From F23-D06 sp045132055 (GTDB lineage: Bacteria; Bacteroidota; Bacteroidia; Bacteroidales; WCHB1-69): DNA of 64,000 nt. The stretch spans positions 1 through 64,000 of the forward strand of contig JBGURP010000014.1 in assembly GCA_045132055.1 (NCBI GenBank), written 5' to 3'. Position 1 is the stretch's first letter; each line of letters opens with the position of its first letter. This document shows positions 1 through 8,322 of the stretch, piece after piece. The notes beneath the pieces were generated by a model. It had not been told where the DNA came from. It did not search any database and saw nothing but the letters and a program-made list of their open reading frames with translations. The position numbers and the translations under genes are program-made.

Positions 1-1
1 C

Positions 2-538
2 CCCACCCCCATTCCTGGCCTTATAGTGATTGAACCTGACGTTTTCAAGGACGCTCGAGGCTATTTTTTTGAAAGCTACAATGAAAAACGATTGGAAGAA
101 ATCGGCATCCACGAGCATTGGGTGCAGGACAACCAGTCGTGCTCGCAGAAGGGCGTGGTGCGTGGGTTGCATTTCCAGAAGCCGCCTTTTGCACAGGCCA
201 AGTTGGTGCGCATTCTGCAAGGCGCAGCCCTTGACTTTGCAGTGGACATCCGCAAGGGCAGTCCCACATACGGACAATATTTCTCCGTGTTGCTCACCGC
301 CGACAACTTCCGCCAGTTCTACATTCCCGCAGGCTTTGCACACGGCTTTTCTGCTTTGGAAGATAATACCGTCTTCTTCTACAAGTGCTCCAATTTCTAC
401 AACAAGGCCTCCGAAGGCAGCATCCGCTTCGACGACCCCGATCTGAACATCGACTGGCAAGTGGAGCATCCTCTGACCTCGGAGAAAGATACGAAAGGCC
501 CGTATTTGAAGGATTTTGATTCACCGTTTGTATTCTAA
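2..538 (+). CDS. rfbC: dTDP-4-dehydrorhamnose 3,5-epimerase, 5'-truncated
   Basis: Cupin-fold epimerase of dTDP-L-rhamnose synthesis, acting on dTDP-4-keto-6-deoxyglucose in the cytoplasm. The open frame runs to the left window edge and already encodes PTPIPGLIVIEP, the usual beginning of the family, so only a few N-terminal residues are missing; a GTG at 26 is internal. Family motifs seen: FKDARGYFFESYN, QDNQSCSQKGVVRGLHFQ (His in the RGLHFQ active-site motif), and FYIPAGFAHGFSAL. The visible 178 residues are near the usual length of about 180. Only 3 nt separate it from the next gene, so they are probably cotranscribed. Other rhamnose or O-antigen genes would be expected to the left. Confidence 0.93.
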   Translation, partial: PTPIPGLIVIEPDVFKDARGYFFESYNEKRLEEIGIHEHWVQDNQSCSQKGVVRGLHFQKPPFAQAKLVRILQGAALDFAVDIRKGSPTYGQYFSVLLTADNFRQFYIPAGFAHGFSALEDNTVFFYKCSNFYNKASEGSIRFDDPDLNIDWQVEHPLTSEKDTKGPYLKDFDSPFVF

Positions 539-541
539 AAG

Positions 542-1195
542 ATGATCAAACTCTGCATTTTCGACTTGGACGGCACGCTGCTCAACACCTTGGAAGACCT
601 TGCCGACGCCGCCAATCATGTTTTAGCACAGCATCATTTCCCCACACATCCGGTGGATGCCTACCGTTATTTTGTGGGCAACGGAATGCCCACGCTCATC
701 ATGCGTATATTGCCCGAAGAGCACCGCGACGAAAAGACCTTCAAAACCTGTTTGAATGAATTTTTGGAATACTACACCATCCACATGCACGACAAGACTA
801 CGGTGTATGAGGGGTTGACAGAAGTATTGGAACAATTTCAAAATCAAGGTGTTAAATTAGCTGTGGCCACTAACAAAGTGCACAGTGCATTGGCCCCGTT
901 GATGGCCAATTTCTTCCCCACAGTACATTGGGATGCGCTGTTCGGGCAACGTGCCGGCGTGCCTGTGAAGCCTGATCCGCAGGTGGTGTACGACATTTTG
1001 GCAGCCACGGGTTGCTCTAAAGAAGAGACGCTCTATTTCGGCGACACGGCGGTGGACATGGACACTGCGCACGGTGCAGGCCTGAAAGCCGTGGGCGTGC
1101 TCTGGGGCTACCGCCCGCTCAGCGAACTGGAGGAGGCGAAAGCGGACATTATCATCAAAAAGCCCGAAGAAATCTTACCTTTTAAAAATCTCTAA
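542..1195 (+). CDS. HAD-superfamily phosphatase, phosphoglycolate phosphatase-like
   Basis: 217 residues with the complete HAD-IA signature: motif I DLDGTLLNT (residues 8-16), motif II/III region ATNKVHSAL with the conserved Lys, and motif IV GDTAVDMDTA, where the acidic residues bind Mg2+. The alpha-helical cap sits between motifs I and II. Closest to Gph/PGP-type phosphatases that hydrolyse 2-phosphoglycolate or other small phosphomonoesters; the exact substrate cannot be read from sequence. It starts 3 nt after rfbC. Its TAA stop lies inside the first unit of a four-copy heptamer array (1189-1216). Confidence 0.85.
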   Translation: MIKLCIFDLDGTLLNTLEDLADAANHVLAQHHFPTHPVDAYRYFVGNGMPTLIMRILPEEHRDEKTFKTCLNEFLEYYTIHMHDKTTVYEGLTEVLEQFQNQGVKLAVATNKVHSALAPLMANFFPTVHWDALFGQRAGVPVKPDPQVVYDILAATGCSKEETLYFGDTAVDMDTAHGAGLKAVGVLWGYRPLSELEEAKADIIIKKPEEILPFKNL

Positions 1196-1216
1196 TCTCT
1201 CATCTCTAAACTCTAA
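1189..1216. repeat. Tandem heptamer array, four TCTCTAA-like units
   Basis: Four consecutive 7-nt units (TCTCTAA, TCTCTCA, TCTCTAA, ACTCTAA) directly after the phosphatase gene and just before the promoter of the TM1266-hydG unit. The first unit contains the stop codon of the phosphatase gene. The same heptamer occurs four times at 16070-16097. Confidence 0.8.
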
Positions 1217-1226
1217 TCTTTTTTCT

Positions 1227-1234
1227 TATCTTTG
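1227..1234 (+). promoter_or_regulatory. Bacteroidota -7 promoter box (TATCTTTG)
   Basis: Match to TAnnTTTG, the -7 element of the Bacteroidota primary sigma factor, 42 nt upstream of the TM1266-family gene. It is followed by GCAGCC, similar to the bases after other such boxes in this window. Confidence 0.65.
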
Positions 1235-1276
1235 CAGCCGTAATTCAATCAATCACCTAATCCAAAAGTTGCACTG

Positions 1277-1525
1277 ATGGAAAAGAGAATTGGAACCGTT
1301 ACGGTGCTGGTCAAGGACCGCGCCGTGGCACCGCAGGTGAACGCGGTGATTTCCCAATATTCCGACATCATTCTGGCCCGACAGGGTCTGCCGTTCCGCG
1401 ACAGCAATGTCTCGGTCATATCCCTCATTGTCGAAGGCGACACCAACGAAATCAACGCCCTGTCCGGAAAATTGGGGCGCATTGACAACATCGAGGCCAA
1501 GGCCGTGGTGACGAAATCCGCGTGA
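1277..1525 (+). CDS. TM1266-family iron-only hydrogenase system regulator
   Basis: 82-residue ferredoxin-like (ACT/NikR-C-like) small protein. MEKRIGTVTVLVKDR at the start and a central LIVEGDTNEINALSGKLGRI are typical of the putative hydrogenase regulators named after Thermotoga TM1266, which are regularly found beside H-cluster maturase genes. It probably binds a ligand or partner; no DNA-binding domain is visible. It lies 101 nt upstream of hydG, separated by a 28-bp palindrome, and probably shares the promoter at 1227. Confidence 0.8.
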   Translation: MEKRIGTVTVLVKDRAVAPQVNAVISQYSDIILARQGLPFRDSNVSVISLIVEGDTNEINALSGKLGRIDNIEAKAVVTKSA

Positions 1526-1545
1526 TACGTTATCGCACGTTCATC

Positions 1546-1573
1546 GTAGAGACGTGCCATGGCGCGTCTCTAC
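1546..1573. repeat. 28-bp REP-like palindrome, copy 1
   Basis: Near-perfect inverted repeat with 14-nt arms (GTAGAGACGTGCCA / TGGCGCGTCTCTAC); the single mismatch is a possible G-U pair. It lies between the TM1266 gene and hydG. A perfect second copy with the same outer ten bases, GTAGAGACGY, is at 28913-28940. It may form a hairpin in the transcript that trims expression of hydG relative to the upstream gene. Confidence 0.8.
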
Positions 1574-1626
1574 AGAAAAAAATGCCAATAATCAATAAAA
1601 AATCAAATAATTAAAACCACAACAAT

Positions 1627-3081
1627 ATGCAATTTCACCCTGAAAAATGTAGAATTCCCGACGAAATAGGGAAACCCTTCATCGATGCTGATGAATTATG
1701 GGATTTCATTAACAACACGAAAAGCACACCGGAACGCGTGCGCGAAATCATCCAAAAATCGCTGGACAAGAACCGATTGACCCTTGAAGAGACAGCCGTG
1801 CTCATCAACACCACAGAACCTGCTTTGGTGGAAGAAATCAAAGAGGGTGCTCGCGAGCTCAAACGTCGTGTCTATGGCAACCGTATCGTGCTTTTCGCGC
1901 CGCTCTATGTGGGCAACTATTGCGTCAACAACTGCAAATACTGTGGTTTCCGTTCCTCCAACCACGAGCAGGTGCGTACCACGCTGACCGATGAGGAGTT
2001 CGTGCGCAACATCGAGGCTCTGGAAGATGATGGCCAGAAACGACTGATTCTCGTTTATGGCGAGTCTCCGAAATATTCACCTGAGTTCATCGCGCACACC
2101 ACCAAGCTGGCTTACTCGGTTAAGAAGGGCAACGGCTCCATCCGCCGTGTCAACATCAACGCCGCCCCGCTGGATGTGGAAGGTTTCCGCATTGTGAAAG
2201 AGGCCGGCATCGGCACGTACCAGATTTTCCAAGAGACCTACCATCCAGAGGCTTATTCGTGGTATCATCCCGCCAACACCATCAAGGGCAATTTCGAGTG
2301 GCGCCTCACCTCCATGGACCGCGCACAACAAGCCGGCATCGATGACAACGGTCTCGGCATCCTTTTCGGCCTTTATGACTGGCGTTTTGAGGTAATGGCC
2401 ATGATTCGCCATACCAACCACTTGGAAGCCTGCTTCAACGTGGGACCGCACACTATCTCCTTCCCGCGTATCAAGGATGCTTCCGGTTTGGATATTGACA
2501 AGAAATATTTCGTGGATGACGACACCTTTGAGAAAATCATCGCCATCTTCCGTTTGGCTGTGCCTTACACCGGTTTGATTCTCACCGCCCGCGAGACGCC
2601 CGAGTTCCGCGCCAAGGCTATCCAATACGGTATTTCCCAGATTGACGGCGGTACCAACCTGCAAATTGGCGACTACAAATACCATCACGAAGAGACCGAG
2701 AAAAACAGCGACAAGGTAGAGGATCAGAACCTGCACCGTGAGCAGTTCAAGATTGGCGACGACCGTAATCTTGGCGACATCATCGAGGAGCTGTTGGATG
2801 GTAACTACATCCCGAGCTTCTGCACGGCGTGCTACCGTTTGGGCCGCACGGGCGAGCACTTTATGGAGTTCAGTGTGCCGGGTTTCATCAAGCGCTATTG
2901 TACACCCAACGCCATTCTCACGCTGAGCGAGTATCTGGTGGATTATGCCACACCCGAAGTGGCCGCCAAAGGATGGAAGGTCATCGAGAACAACCTCGTG
3001 AATGTGGATGAAAAGTTCCGCGACGAGCTGCTGAAGCGCATTGAGCGCATCAAGGCCGGTGAGCGCGACCTCTATTTCTAG
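1627..3081 (+). CDS. hydG: [FeFe]-hydrogenase H-cluster radical SAM maturase HydG
   Basis: Splits tyrosine into p-cresol and dehydroglycine to make the CO and CN- ligands of the H-cluster. Length (484) is normal for HydG. The radical-SAM cluster motif CX3CX2C is C99-C103-C106 (CVNNCKYCGF). The C-terminal auxiliary-cluster region contains CTACYRLGRTGEHFMEF and the family ending (ERIKAGERDLYF), which separate HydG from ThiH. It ends with TAG. It follows the TM1266 regulator; the other maturases HydE and HydF and the hydrogenase itself are not in this window. A hairpin with a T-run follows at 3109. Confidence 0.97.
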   Translation: MQFHPEKCRIPDEIGKPFIDADELWDFINNTKSTPERVREIIQKSLDKNRLTLEETAVLINTTEPALVEEIKEGARELKRRVYGNRIVLFAPLYVGNYCVNNCKYCGFRSSNHEQVRTTLTDEEFVRNIEALEDDGQKRLILVYGESPKYSPEFIAHTTKLAYSVKKGNGSIRRVNINAAPLDVEGFRIVKEAGIGTYQIFQETYHPEAYSWYHPANTIKGNFEWRLTSMDRAQQAGIDDNGLGILFGLYDWRFEVMAMIRHTNHLEACFNVGPHTISFPRIKDASGLDIDKKYFVDDDTFEKIIAIFRLAVPYTGLILTARETPEFRAKAIQYGISQIDGGTNLQIGDYKYHHEETEKNSDKVEDQNLHREQFKIGDDRNLGDIIEELLDGNYIPSFCTACYRLGRTGEHFMEFSVPGFIKRYCTPNAILTLSEYLVDYATPEVAAKGWKVIENNLVNVDEKFRDELLKRIERIKAGERDLYF

Positions 3082-3108
3082 AATACGTTGTTGAATTATA
3101 TATATTGT

Positions 3109-3141
3109 ATGCGGATTAAGCTTGTCTTGTCCGCATTTTTT
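3109..3141 (+). terminator. Rho-independent-like terminator after hydG
   Basis: Arms ATGCGGA / TCCGCAT enclosing a 14-nt loop, followed immediately by TTTTT. It separates hydG from the ackA promoter. Confidence 0.6.
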
Positions 3142-3142
3142 G

Positions 3143-3150
3143 TATATTTG
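3143..3150 (+). promoter_or_regulatory. -7 promoter box of ackA (TATATTTG)
   Basis: TAnnTTTG match 52 nt upstream of the ackA start, just after the hydG terminator, indicating that ackA has its own promoter. Confidence 0.6.
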
Positions 3151-3202
3151 CCCCGCATAAAAAATTTTTTCAGTATTAAAATTATCTAATAATCAATCCA
3201 AT

Positions 3203-4402
3203 ATGAAAGTTTTAGTTTTAAACTGTGGCAGTTCCTCCATCAAATACCAATTGTTGGAAATGGAACCGCAACCCGAATTGTTGGCCAAAGGTCTTGTGGA
3301 ACGTGTAGGTTTGGAGATGGGCGAGTTTACCCACAAACCGGTCGGTAAAGAAAAATATTATGTACAAACTCCTATTGCCAACCATGAGGTGGGCGTGAAG
3401 TTAGTGCTCGAAGCCTTGATGGATCCGCAACATGGCGTGATCAAATCCTTGGATGAGATCAATGCAGTGGGCCATCGCGTGGCACACGGCGGCGAATATT
3501 TCAAACAGAGCATGGTGATTGGCGACAAAGAGCGCGAGGAAATTGCCAAACTCTGCGAATTGGCCCCGCTGCACAATCCGGCATCCCTGCTCGGCATCGA
3601 TGTGATGAAGAAATTGCTCCCCAACGTGAAACACGTGGGCATCTTCGATACCTCCTTCCATCAAACCATGCCGCCCGAGGCTTTCTTGTACGCATTGCCT
3701 TACGAATATTACACCGAGAAGAAAATCCGCCGCTATGGCTTCCACGGCACCAGCCACAAATATGTGGGCCCGAAAGCCGCTGAAATGGTGGGTCTCGACT
3801 ACAACAACTGCAAGATTGTGAGCTGTCACCTTGGCAACGGTGCTTCCATCACCGCCATCAAGAACGGCAAATCCATTGACAACTCCATGGGTTTCACTCC
3901 GGTAGAGGGTTTGATGATGGGTACCCGTTGTGGCGACATTGACGCCGGTGCGCTGCTTTACATCATGGATTCCGAGAAGATGGATACCAAGCAACTCAAC
4001 ACCTTCATCAACAAGAAATGCGGTTTGTTGGGTATCTCCGGCAAGAGCGTCGATATGCGCGACATCCGTGCTGGCCGCGATGCCGGTGACGAGCGCTCCA
4101 CATACGCCTTCAACATGTTCGCTTACCGCGTGAAGAAATATATCGGTGCCTACGCTGCCGCTATGGGTGGTGTGGACATCATCCTTTTCACGGGCGGTAT
4201 TGGCGAGAATGCCTGGTTCCAACGCGAAGCCATCTGCGAAGGTCTCGAATTCCTCGGCACGAAGCTGGATAAAGAAGCTAACCAGAAGTATGCCGGCGAA
4301 GACGGCATCATCTCCACGCCTGACTCCAAGGTGAAATTGGTTTCCGTGACCACCAACGAGGAATTGGTGATGGCTATGGATACTTACAAACTGGCAAAAT
4401 AA
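3203..4402 (+). CDS. ackA: Acetate kinase
   Basis: Converts acetyl phosphate and ADP to acetate and ATP, the substrate-level phosphorylation step of acetate fermentation. 399 residues, the family length. Signatures: N-terminal VLNCGSSSIKYQ (phosphate-binding, ASKHA fold), HRVAHGG, FDTSFHQTMP, RRYGFHGTSHKYV, GNGASITAIKNGKSIDNSMGF (start and end only: GNGAS...SMGF) and FTGGIGENAWFQRE. Monocistronic by context: own -7 box and a strong terminator after it. Phosphotransacetylase (pta), the usual neighbour, is not adjacent. Confidence 0.98.
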   Translation: MKVLVLNCGSSSIKYQLLEMEPQPELLAKGLVERVGLEMGEFTHKPVGKEKYYVQTPIANHEVGVKLVLEALMDPQHGVIKSLDEINAVGHRVAHGGEYFKQSMVIGDKEREEIAKLCELAPLHNPASLLGIDVMKKLLPNVKHVGIFDTSFHQTMPPEAFLYALPYEYYTEKKIRRYGFHGTSHKYVGPKAAEMVGLDYNNCKIVSCHLGNGASITAIKNGKSIDNSMGFTPVEGLMMGTRCGDIDAGALLYIMDSEKMDTKQLNTFINKKCGLLGISGKSVDMRDIRAGRDAGDERSTYAFNMFAYRVKKYIGAYAAAMGGVDIILFTGGIGENAWFQREAICEGLEFLGTKLDKEANQKYAGEDGIISTPDSKVKLVSVTTNEELVMAMDTYKLAK

Positions 4403-4423
4403 GTTTTTTAACATAACCCTGTA

Positions 4424-4450
4424 AAGGCTGCCGCAGGGCAGCCTTTTTTT
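4424..4450 (+). terminator. Strong terminator after ackA
   Basis: Perfect 9-bp stem (AAGGCTGCC / GGCAGCCTT) with a 4-nt loop followed by a run of T. It ends 6 nt before the rlmN start codon, so rlmN expression needs read-through or a promoter that I cannot place. Confidence 0.85.
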
Positions 4451-4456
4451 CTCATT

Positions 4457-5485
4457 ATGGAAGATATTCGCAACATTTCCATCGAACAGTTAGAGGATTT
4501 CTTGGTATCTATCGGGGAAAAGAAGTTCCGTGCCAAACAAATCTGGTCGTGGCTATGGCAAAAAGGTGCCGGCTGTTTTGACGAGATGACCAACATCTCC
4601 GCTGTCCTGCGGCAACAGTTGGTCGCCAGTTTCACCTTTCACCGAGCTGTAATCGGTCAAGAGGCACACAGCAAAGACAAAACTGCCAAGTTTGCTTTCC
4701 GTTTGCACGACGGCAAGTTGGTGGAGGGCGTGCTCATTCCTTCCGGCGAGCGCGTCACGGCGTGCATCTCCTCGCAGGTAGGCTGTCCGTTGGGTTGCAC
4801 CTTCTGTGCCACGGGCACGATGGGTTTCATCCGCAATATGCACTACAGCGAGATTGTCGATGAGTATGTGCTTATGGACCGCCGCGCGCGCGAGCTGTAC
4901 GGCAATGGCATCTCCAACATCGTGTTCATGGGCATGGGCGAGCCGCTGTTGAACTTCAACAACGTGATGACAGCCATCGACAAGCTCACCGCCAAGGATG
5001 GATTTGGGTTGTCGCCCACGCGCATCACGCTTTCCACCGCCGGCATCGTGAAGGGCATCAAAGCATTGGCCGACCGCAACTTCCCATGCGGGTTGGCCAT
5101 CTCCCTGCACAGCGCTGACCCCGCCGTGCGTCAGGTTATCATGCCGGTCACAGACCACAACAGTCTCCACGATTTGCAGGCCGCCTTGGTCTATTACCAC
5201 CAGAAAACCGGCGCGCGCATCACGTTCGAATATCTGTTGTTGTCCAAGGTGAACGACACGCGCCAAGCTGCTGAGAAGCTGGCCCGCTATTGCCGACCTT
5301 TCCCTGTGAAAATCAATATTATCGAGTACAACGAGACCGAAGGCGGCCTCTATCACCGTTCTTATCCCAATCAGCGTGAGGAGTTCATCGATTACCTCAA
5401 GAGTTGCAACATGGTGGTGAATGTGCGCCAGAGCCGTGGGCAAGACATCGCGGCGGCGTGCGGGCAGCTAGTGAAACAGGGGTAA
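4457..5485 (+). CDS. rlmN: 23S rRNA (adenine-2503-C2)/tRNA (adenine-37-C2)-methyltransferase
   Basis: Radical SAM methylase acting on A2503 of 23S rRNA and A37 of some tRNAs. 342 residues. The [4Fe-4S] motif is C110-C114-C117 (CPLGCTFCATG), and the methyl-carrying cysteine is C335 in DIAAACGQL near the C-terminus. MGMGEPLLNFNNV and LAISLHSADP are further family motifs. It starts right behind the ackA terminator and converges with trmN6 across a GC-rich hairpin. Confidence 0.96.
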   Translation: MEDIRNISIEQLEDFLVSIGEKKFRAKQIWSWLWQKGAGCFDEMTNISAVLRQQLVASFTFHRAVIGQEAHSKDKTAKFAFRLHDGKLVEGVLIPSGERVTACISSQVGCPLGCTFCATGTMGFIRNMHYSEIVDEYVLMDRRARELYGNGISNIVFMGMGEPLLNFNNVMTAIDKLTAKDGFGLSPTRITLSTAGIVKGIKALADRNFPCGLAISLHSADPAVRQVIMPVTDHNSLHDLQAALVYYHQKTGARITFEYLLLSKVNDTRQAAEKLARYCRPFPVKINIIEYNETEGGLYHRSYPNQREEFIDYLKSCNMVVNVRQSRGQDIAAACGQLVKQG

Positions 5486-5493
5486 CGTTGGAG

Positions 5494-5516
5494 ATTCCGC
5501 CGCTTTGCGGCGGAAT
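5494..5516. terminator. GC-rich hairpin between convergent rlmN and trmN6
   Basis: Perfect 10-bp stem ATTCCGCCGC / GCGGCGGAAT with a TTT loop, 8 nt after the rlmN stop and 5 nt from the trmN6 stop. No T-run follows, so it may act as a bidirectional transcript-end stabiliser rather than a classical terminator. Confidence 0.6.
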
Positions 5517-5521
5517 GGTGG

Positions 5522-6244
5522 TTACAACAAATACGGTTTCGTTGCGGTTCGGTATTCCTCCGTATATTCGTTTTGGTCGTTGCGGATGATCAGATGATGT
5601 TCCACGCAGGGGCCATCTGCGTGGCCATATTCCTGGATTACGCGATGGACGGGTTTCTTGGCGGTGGGCTGGATGTACACCCGTTTGCGACAGTGCATGA
5701 TGCCTTCCGTCAAGGTGTGAAACTGGGCGCCTTCCACGGGAGGCAGGATCAGCGCAAAGCGACCGTCTTCTTTCAATAGTTTTAACACACTCTGCAATAA
5801 CTCCTCGAAGGGGAGCTGATGGTCGCGGTGCTTGCTCCGGAGCCTCTTTTCCTGCGCTGGCTTCAAGTCATGGCCGTAAAAGGGCGGGTTGGTGACAATG
5901 AGGTCGAATTGTTGCGGCTGGTCGGCGGCGGCCATGTCCTGCACACGCCCCTGCACGAAGCGGAATGCGTTGGCGGGGAGCAGTGGATAGGCGGCAGCGT
6001 TTTGCCGCGCTTCCAATACCGAAGCCTCGTCAGGATCGATGCCGCAAATCAATGGATGTATCTGTGTATGAGCCAATTGCTGCGCCAGACAAAAGGCAAT
6101 CACACCACAGCCACAGCCGATGTCCAACACCGATTGCGCCTCTTCCACATCTGTGAGTGCAGCCAATAATACTGCATCAGTACTTATTTTCAAAGTACTG
6201 TTATCATGTTGAAGTGAAAATTTCTTAAAATGAAACGGGGCCAT
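5522..6244 (-). CDS. trmN6: tRNA1(Val) (adenine-37-N6)-methyltransferase
   Basis: 240-residue class I SAM-dependent methyltransferase (YfiC/TrmN6 type) expected to methylate A37 of tRNA-Val. Motif I is VLDIGCGCGVIAF, and the N6-adenine catalytic motif NPPF is seen in IVTNPPFYG. The start is MAPFHFKKF at 6244, which overlaps the manA stop as TAATG; the open frame continues 48 codons further upstream inside manA, but that part is not family-like. Last gene of the 8192-to-5522 operon, translationally coupled to manA. Confidence 0.9.
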   Translation of the reverse strand: MAPFHFKKFSLQHDNSTLKISTDAVLLAALTDVEEAQSVLDIGCGCGVIAFCLAQQLAHTQIHPLICGIDPDEASVLEARQNAAAYPLLPANAFRFVQGRVQDMAAADQPQQFDLIVTNPPFYGHDLKPAQEKRLRSKHRDHQLPFEELLQSVLKLLKEDGRFALILPPVEGAQFHTLTEGIMHCRKRVYIQPTAKKPVHRVIQEYGHADGPCVEHHLIIRNDQNEYTEEYRTATKPYLL

Positions 6245-7227
6245 TAGCAATAAACTTCCAGAAGTTTGGATTTGCGGGCCGGGAGCAGCTGCACTTCCTC
6301 CATCTCGGCGGGAATGAGCACTACCTCGCCCGTCTCCAACCGCTCGCGCTCGTCGCCGTATGCCAACAGGATTTGTCCGTCCAGGCACATGTAAATGACG
6401 AAAGAGTCAATCTCCACAAAGGATTTGCTCAGCGGCTGGTCGAACTCCAGCAAACTCGTATTGAAATACTGGGAGCGCACCAAGCGCACCGTCTTGTTCA
6501 GTTGCGGCTGGTATTCCACTTTGAAATTGTCGGTCTGGTGGTCGAAGTCGATGGCCTCCAAGGCCTCTTGCACGTGCAGCTCGCGGGAGTTGCCCTCGTC
6601 GTCCACTCGGTTCCAGTCGAACACGCGGAAGGTGATGTCGGAGGGTTGCTGGATTTCGGCCAGCAGCACGCCCTTGCCGATGGCGTGTACCGTGCCGGCA
6701 GGAATCATGAACGTGTCGCCAGGTTGTACAGGATAGAACTGCAGCACATCTTCTACGGTGCCATTGGCTATGGCCTCCTCAAACTGGGCTTTGCTGACAG
6801 TCTTGTTGAAGCCCACATAGAGGCCGCTCCCGGGCTCCGAAGCAATCACGTGCCACATCTCCGTCTTGCCGCTCTGTCCGTATTTGCGCTGTGCCAGCTC
6901 ATCGTCAGGGTGCACTTGCACCGACAGGTTGTCCTGCGCATCGATGAACTTGATCAGCAGTGGGAAGCCCAGTCCGTATTTTTCGTAGTTTTTCTCACCA
7001 ACCAGTTCGGTCATGTAGATTTCCAGCAACTCGTTGAGGTTATTCTCGGCCAAAAAGCCGTTGATGATCATGGACTCGTCGCCCATGAGGCCCGACACTT
7101 CCCAGCTTTCGCCACAGCAGTTGGCGTCGCTGATCTCTTTGTATAACAAGGTTTTAAGCCGGGTACCACCCCAGATTTTATCTTTCAGTATGGGCTCGAA
7201 TTTCAGCGGATATAAAGAAGTTTCCAT
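6244..7227 (-). CDS. manA: Mannose-6-phosphate isomerase, class I
   Basis: Zn-dependent interconversion of mannose 6-phosphate and fructose 6-phosphate. 327 residues, the short Bacillus-like type. Visible motifs: LKDKIWGGTRL at the start, QVHPDDELA (metal-binding His region) and PGDTFMIPAGTVHAIGKG, the cupin Zn site. Both ends overlap its neighbours by one base as TAATG, so it is translated in a coupled manner between the secreted protein upstream and trmN6 downstream. It may supply mannose phosphate for glycans. Confidence 0.95.
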   Translation of the reverse strand: METSLYPLKFEPILKDKIWGGTRLKTLLYKEISDANCCGESWEVSGLMGDESMIINGFLAENNLNELLEIYMTELVGEKNYEKYGLGFPLLIKFIDAQDNLSVQVHPDDELAQRKYGQSGKTEMWHVIASEPGSGLYVGFNKTVSKAQFEEAIANGTVEDVLQFYPVQPGDTFMIPAGTVHAIGKGVLLAEIQQPSDITFRVFDWNRVDDEGNSRELHVQEALEAIDFDHQTDNFKVEYQPQLNKTVRLVRSQYFNTSLLEFDQPLSKSFVEIDSFVIYMCLDGQILLAYGDERERLETGEVVLIPAEMEEVQLLPARKSKLLEVYC

Positions 7228-8192
7228 TATTTGGTCTTGTTTGGATTGTAATAGTTTCGGTTTTTATGCTGGTAGTCGGGTCTCACCTTGTCGGGATTGG
7301 ACCCGCGCACGCTTTTCATGAACAGCCATTTGCCGTTGTCTTCGATAAAACCCTGATTCAGGCTGGATTCCGGCACCATGTAAGCGGGCACGTTCCGCAT
7401 GTTGTCCTCCATCGGAATCAGCTCGTCGAAGATAATCATCGGGCAGTTCACACTACGATATTCCGGCTGGCGAGTCTTGGGGTTCATCTTGCCGGTGCTC
7501 ACGGCGTACTGCTGGTGCTCGTAGTTGAGGTGGAGCACAGCATTTTTGGAGTATTCGAAAATCACGCGACTCACCCGCTCGGGAAAGTTTTTGAAGATGC
7601 GCGCCCCGAATACGGGCACGGTCTCCTTGTTGAAATGAAGCACCTCAATGAGCTTCTGGTTGGTGAAGATGTCGTTGCCGTTCCAACCTAACAGCGTGTA
7701 GTAGGTAAAATCCTTTGACCGGAGAGGGATGATGGTGTAATAGACTGCCCCGTACCATCGGTTGTGGTTGCCGATGACGGTTTTGGGGTAGTCAAGGGTG
7801 CTTCGTTTGTCGTACAAAGGAAACAGCACATATTTTTTTCTTCCTTCATTATACACCTGGATAAAACCGAAATTCTCGACAGAATAGTCTTTTTTTACCA
7901 CATACCAGGTGAAAATCTTGAAATTATTGTCGGGAGAGGTTAAAACAGAGAAGTTTTTGACGGAATCCCAAGCGAATTTGAAAGAATTGGGCATTTGCAA
8001 CACCTCTTCCAGCAAGGTCATGAAATCTTCGTTCAGGGCCAAGCGGGTGGTTTCATCTGGTTCGTCCATCACCTGCGCACGAAGTTGGATGAGCGAATCC
8101 TCCCATATACGGAACCCCATGCTTTTGTCTTTCTGACCATGGCCAGAAAAGCACATCAGACAAAAGGCAATATACAAGAGGGTTCTTTTCAT
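7227..8192 (-). CDS. Conserved secreted protein of unknown function
   Basis: 321 residues with an N-terminal signal peptide (MKRTLLYIAFCLMCFSGHGQ, cleavage likely before QKDK). The mature part is mixed alpha/beta and rich in aromatic residues (FKIFTWYVV, YYTIIPLRSKDFTYYTLLGWNG, NCPMIIFDELIPM), recalling a family of Bacteroidota proteins commonly annotated as hypothetical; I do not recognise an enzymatic motif. No sorting domain and no lipobox. First gene of the operon with manA and trmN6, with a -7 box just upstream at 8204. Confidence 0.75.
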   Translation of the reverse strand: MKRTLLYIAFCLMCFSGHGQKDKSMGFRIWEDSLIQLRAQVMDEPDETTRLALNEDFMTLLEEVLQMPNSFKFAWDSVKNFSVLTSPDNNFKIFTWYVVKKDYSVENFGFIQVYNEGRKKYVLFPLYDKRSTLDYPKTVIGNHNRWYGAVYYTIIPLRSKDFTYYTLLGWNGNDIFTNQKLIEVLHFNKETVPVFGARIFKNFPERVSRVIFEYSKNAVLHLNYEHQQYAVSTGKMNPKTRQPEYRSVNCPMIIFDELIPMEDNMRNVPAYMVPESSLNQGFIEDNGKWLFMKSVRGSNPDKVRPDYQHKNRNYYNPNKTK

Positions 8193-8203
8193 AAAACAGG
8201 GGA

Positions 8204-8211
8204 CAAAAGTA
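8204..8211 (-). promoter_or_regulatory. -7 promoter box (TACTTTTG) of the secreted protein-manA-trmN6 operon
   Basis: Reverse-strand TAnnTTTG match only 11 nt upstream of the ATG at 8192, implying a very short leader. It is divergent from the box at 8280. Confidence 0.6.
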
Positions 8212-8279
8212 GTATTTTTATCAACAAGATTCTGTTTTTTATTTATGGGTAAACGTCAATTTCGCAATTTTGTTTTTAA

Positions 8280-8287
8280 TACTTTTG
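8280..8287 (+). promoter_or_regulatory. -7 promoter box (TACTTTTG) of the interrupted OMP gene
   Basis: TAnnTTTG match 36 nt before the ATG at 8323. It follows a TTTTG-rich stretch that could be the -33 element. The promoter of the broken gene still looks intact. Confidence 0.6.
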
Positions 8288-8322
8288 CCAAAAAAATAAC
8301 AATAACATTAAATACTGGAATT

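Noticed and set aside
3401..4414. 337-codon antisense frame over ackA
   Set aside because: Mirror frame of a conserved gene, no start context or motif.
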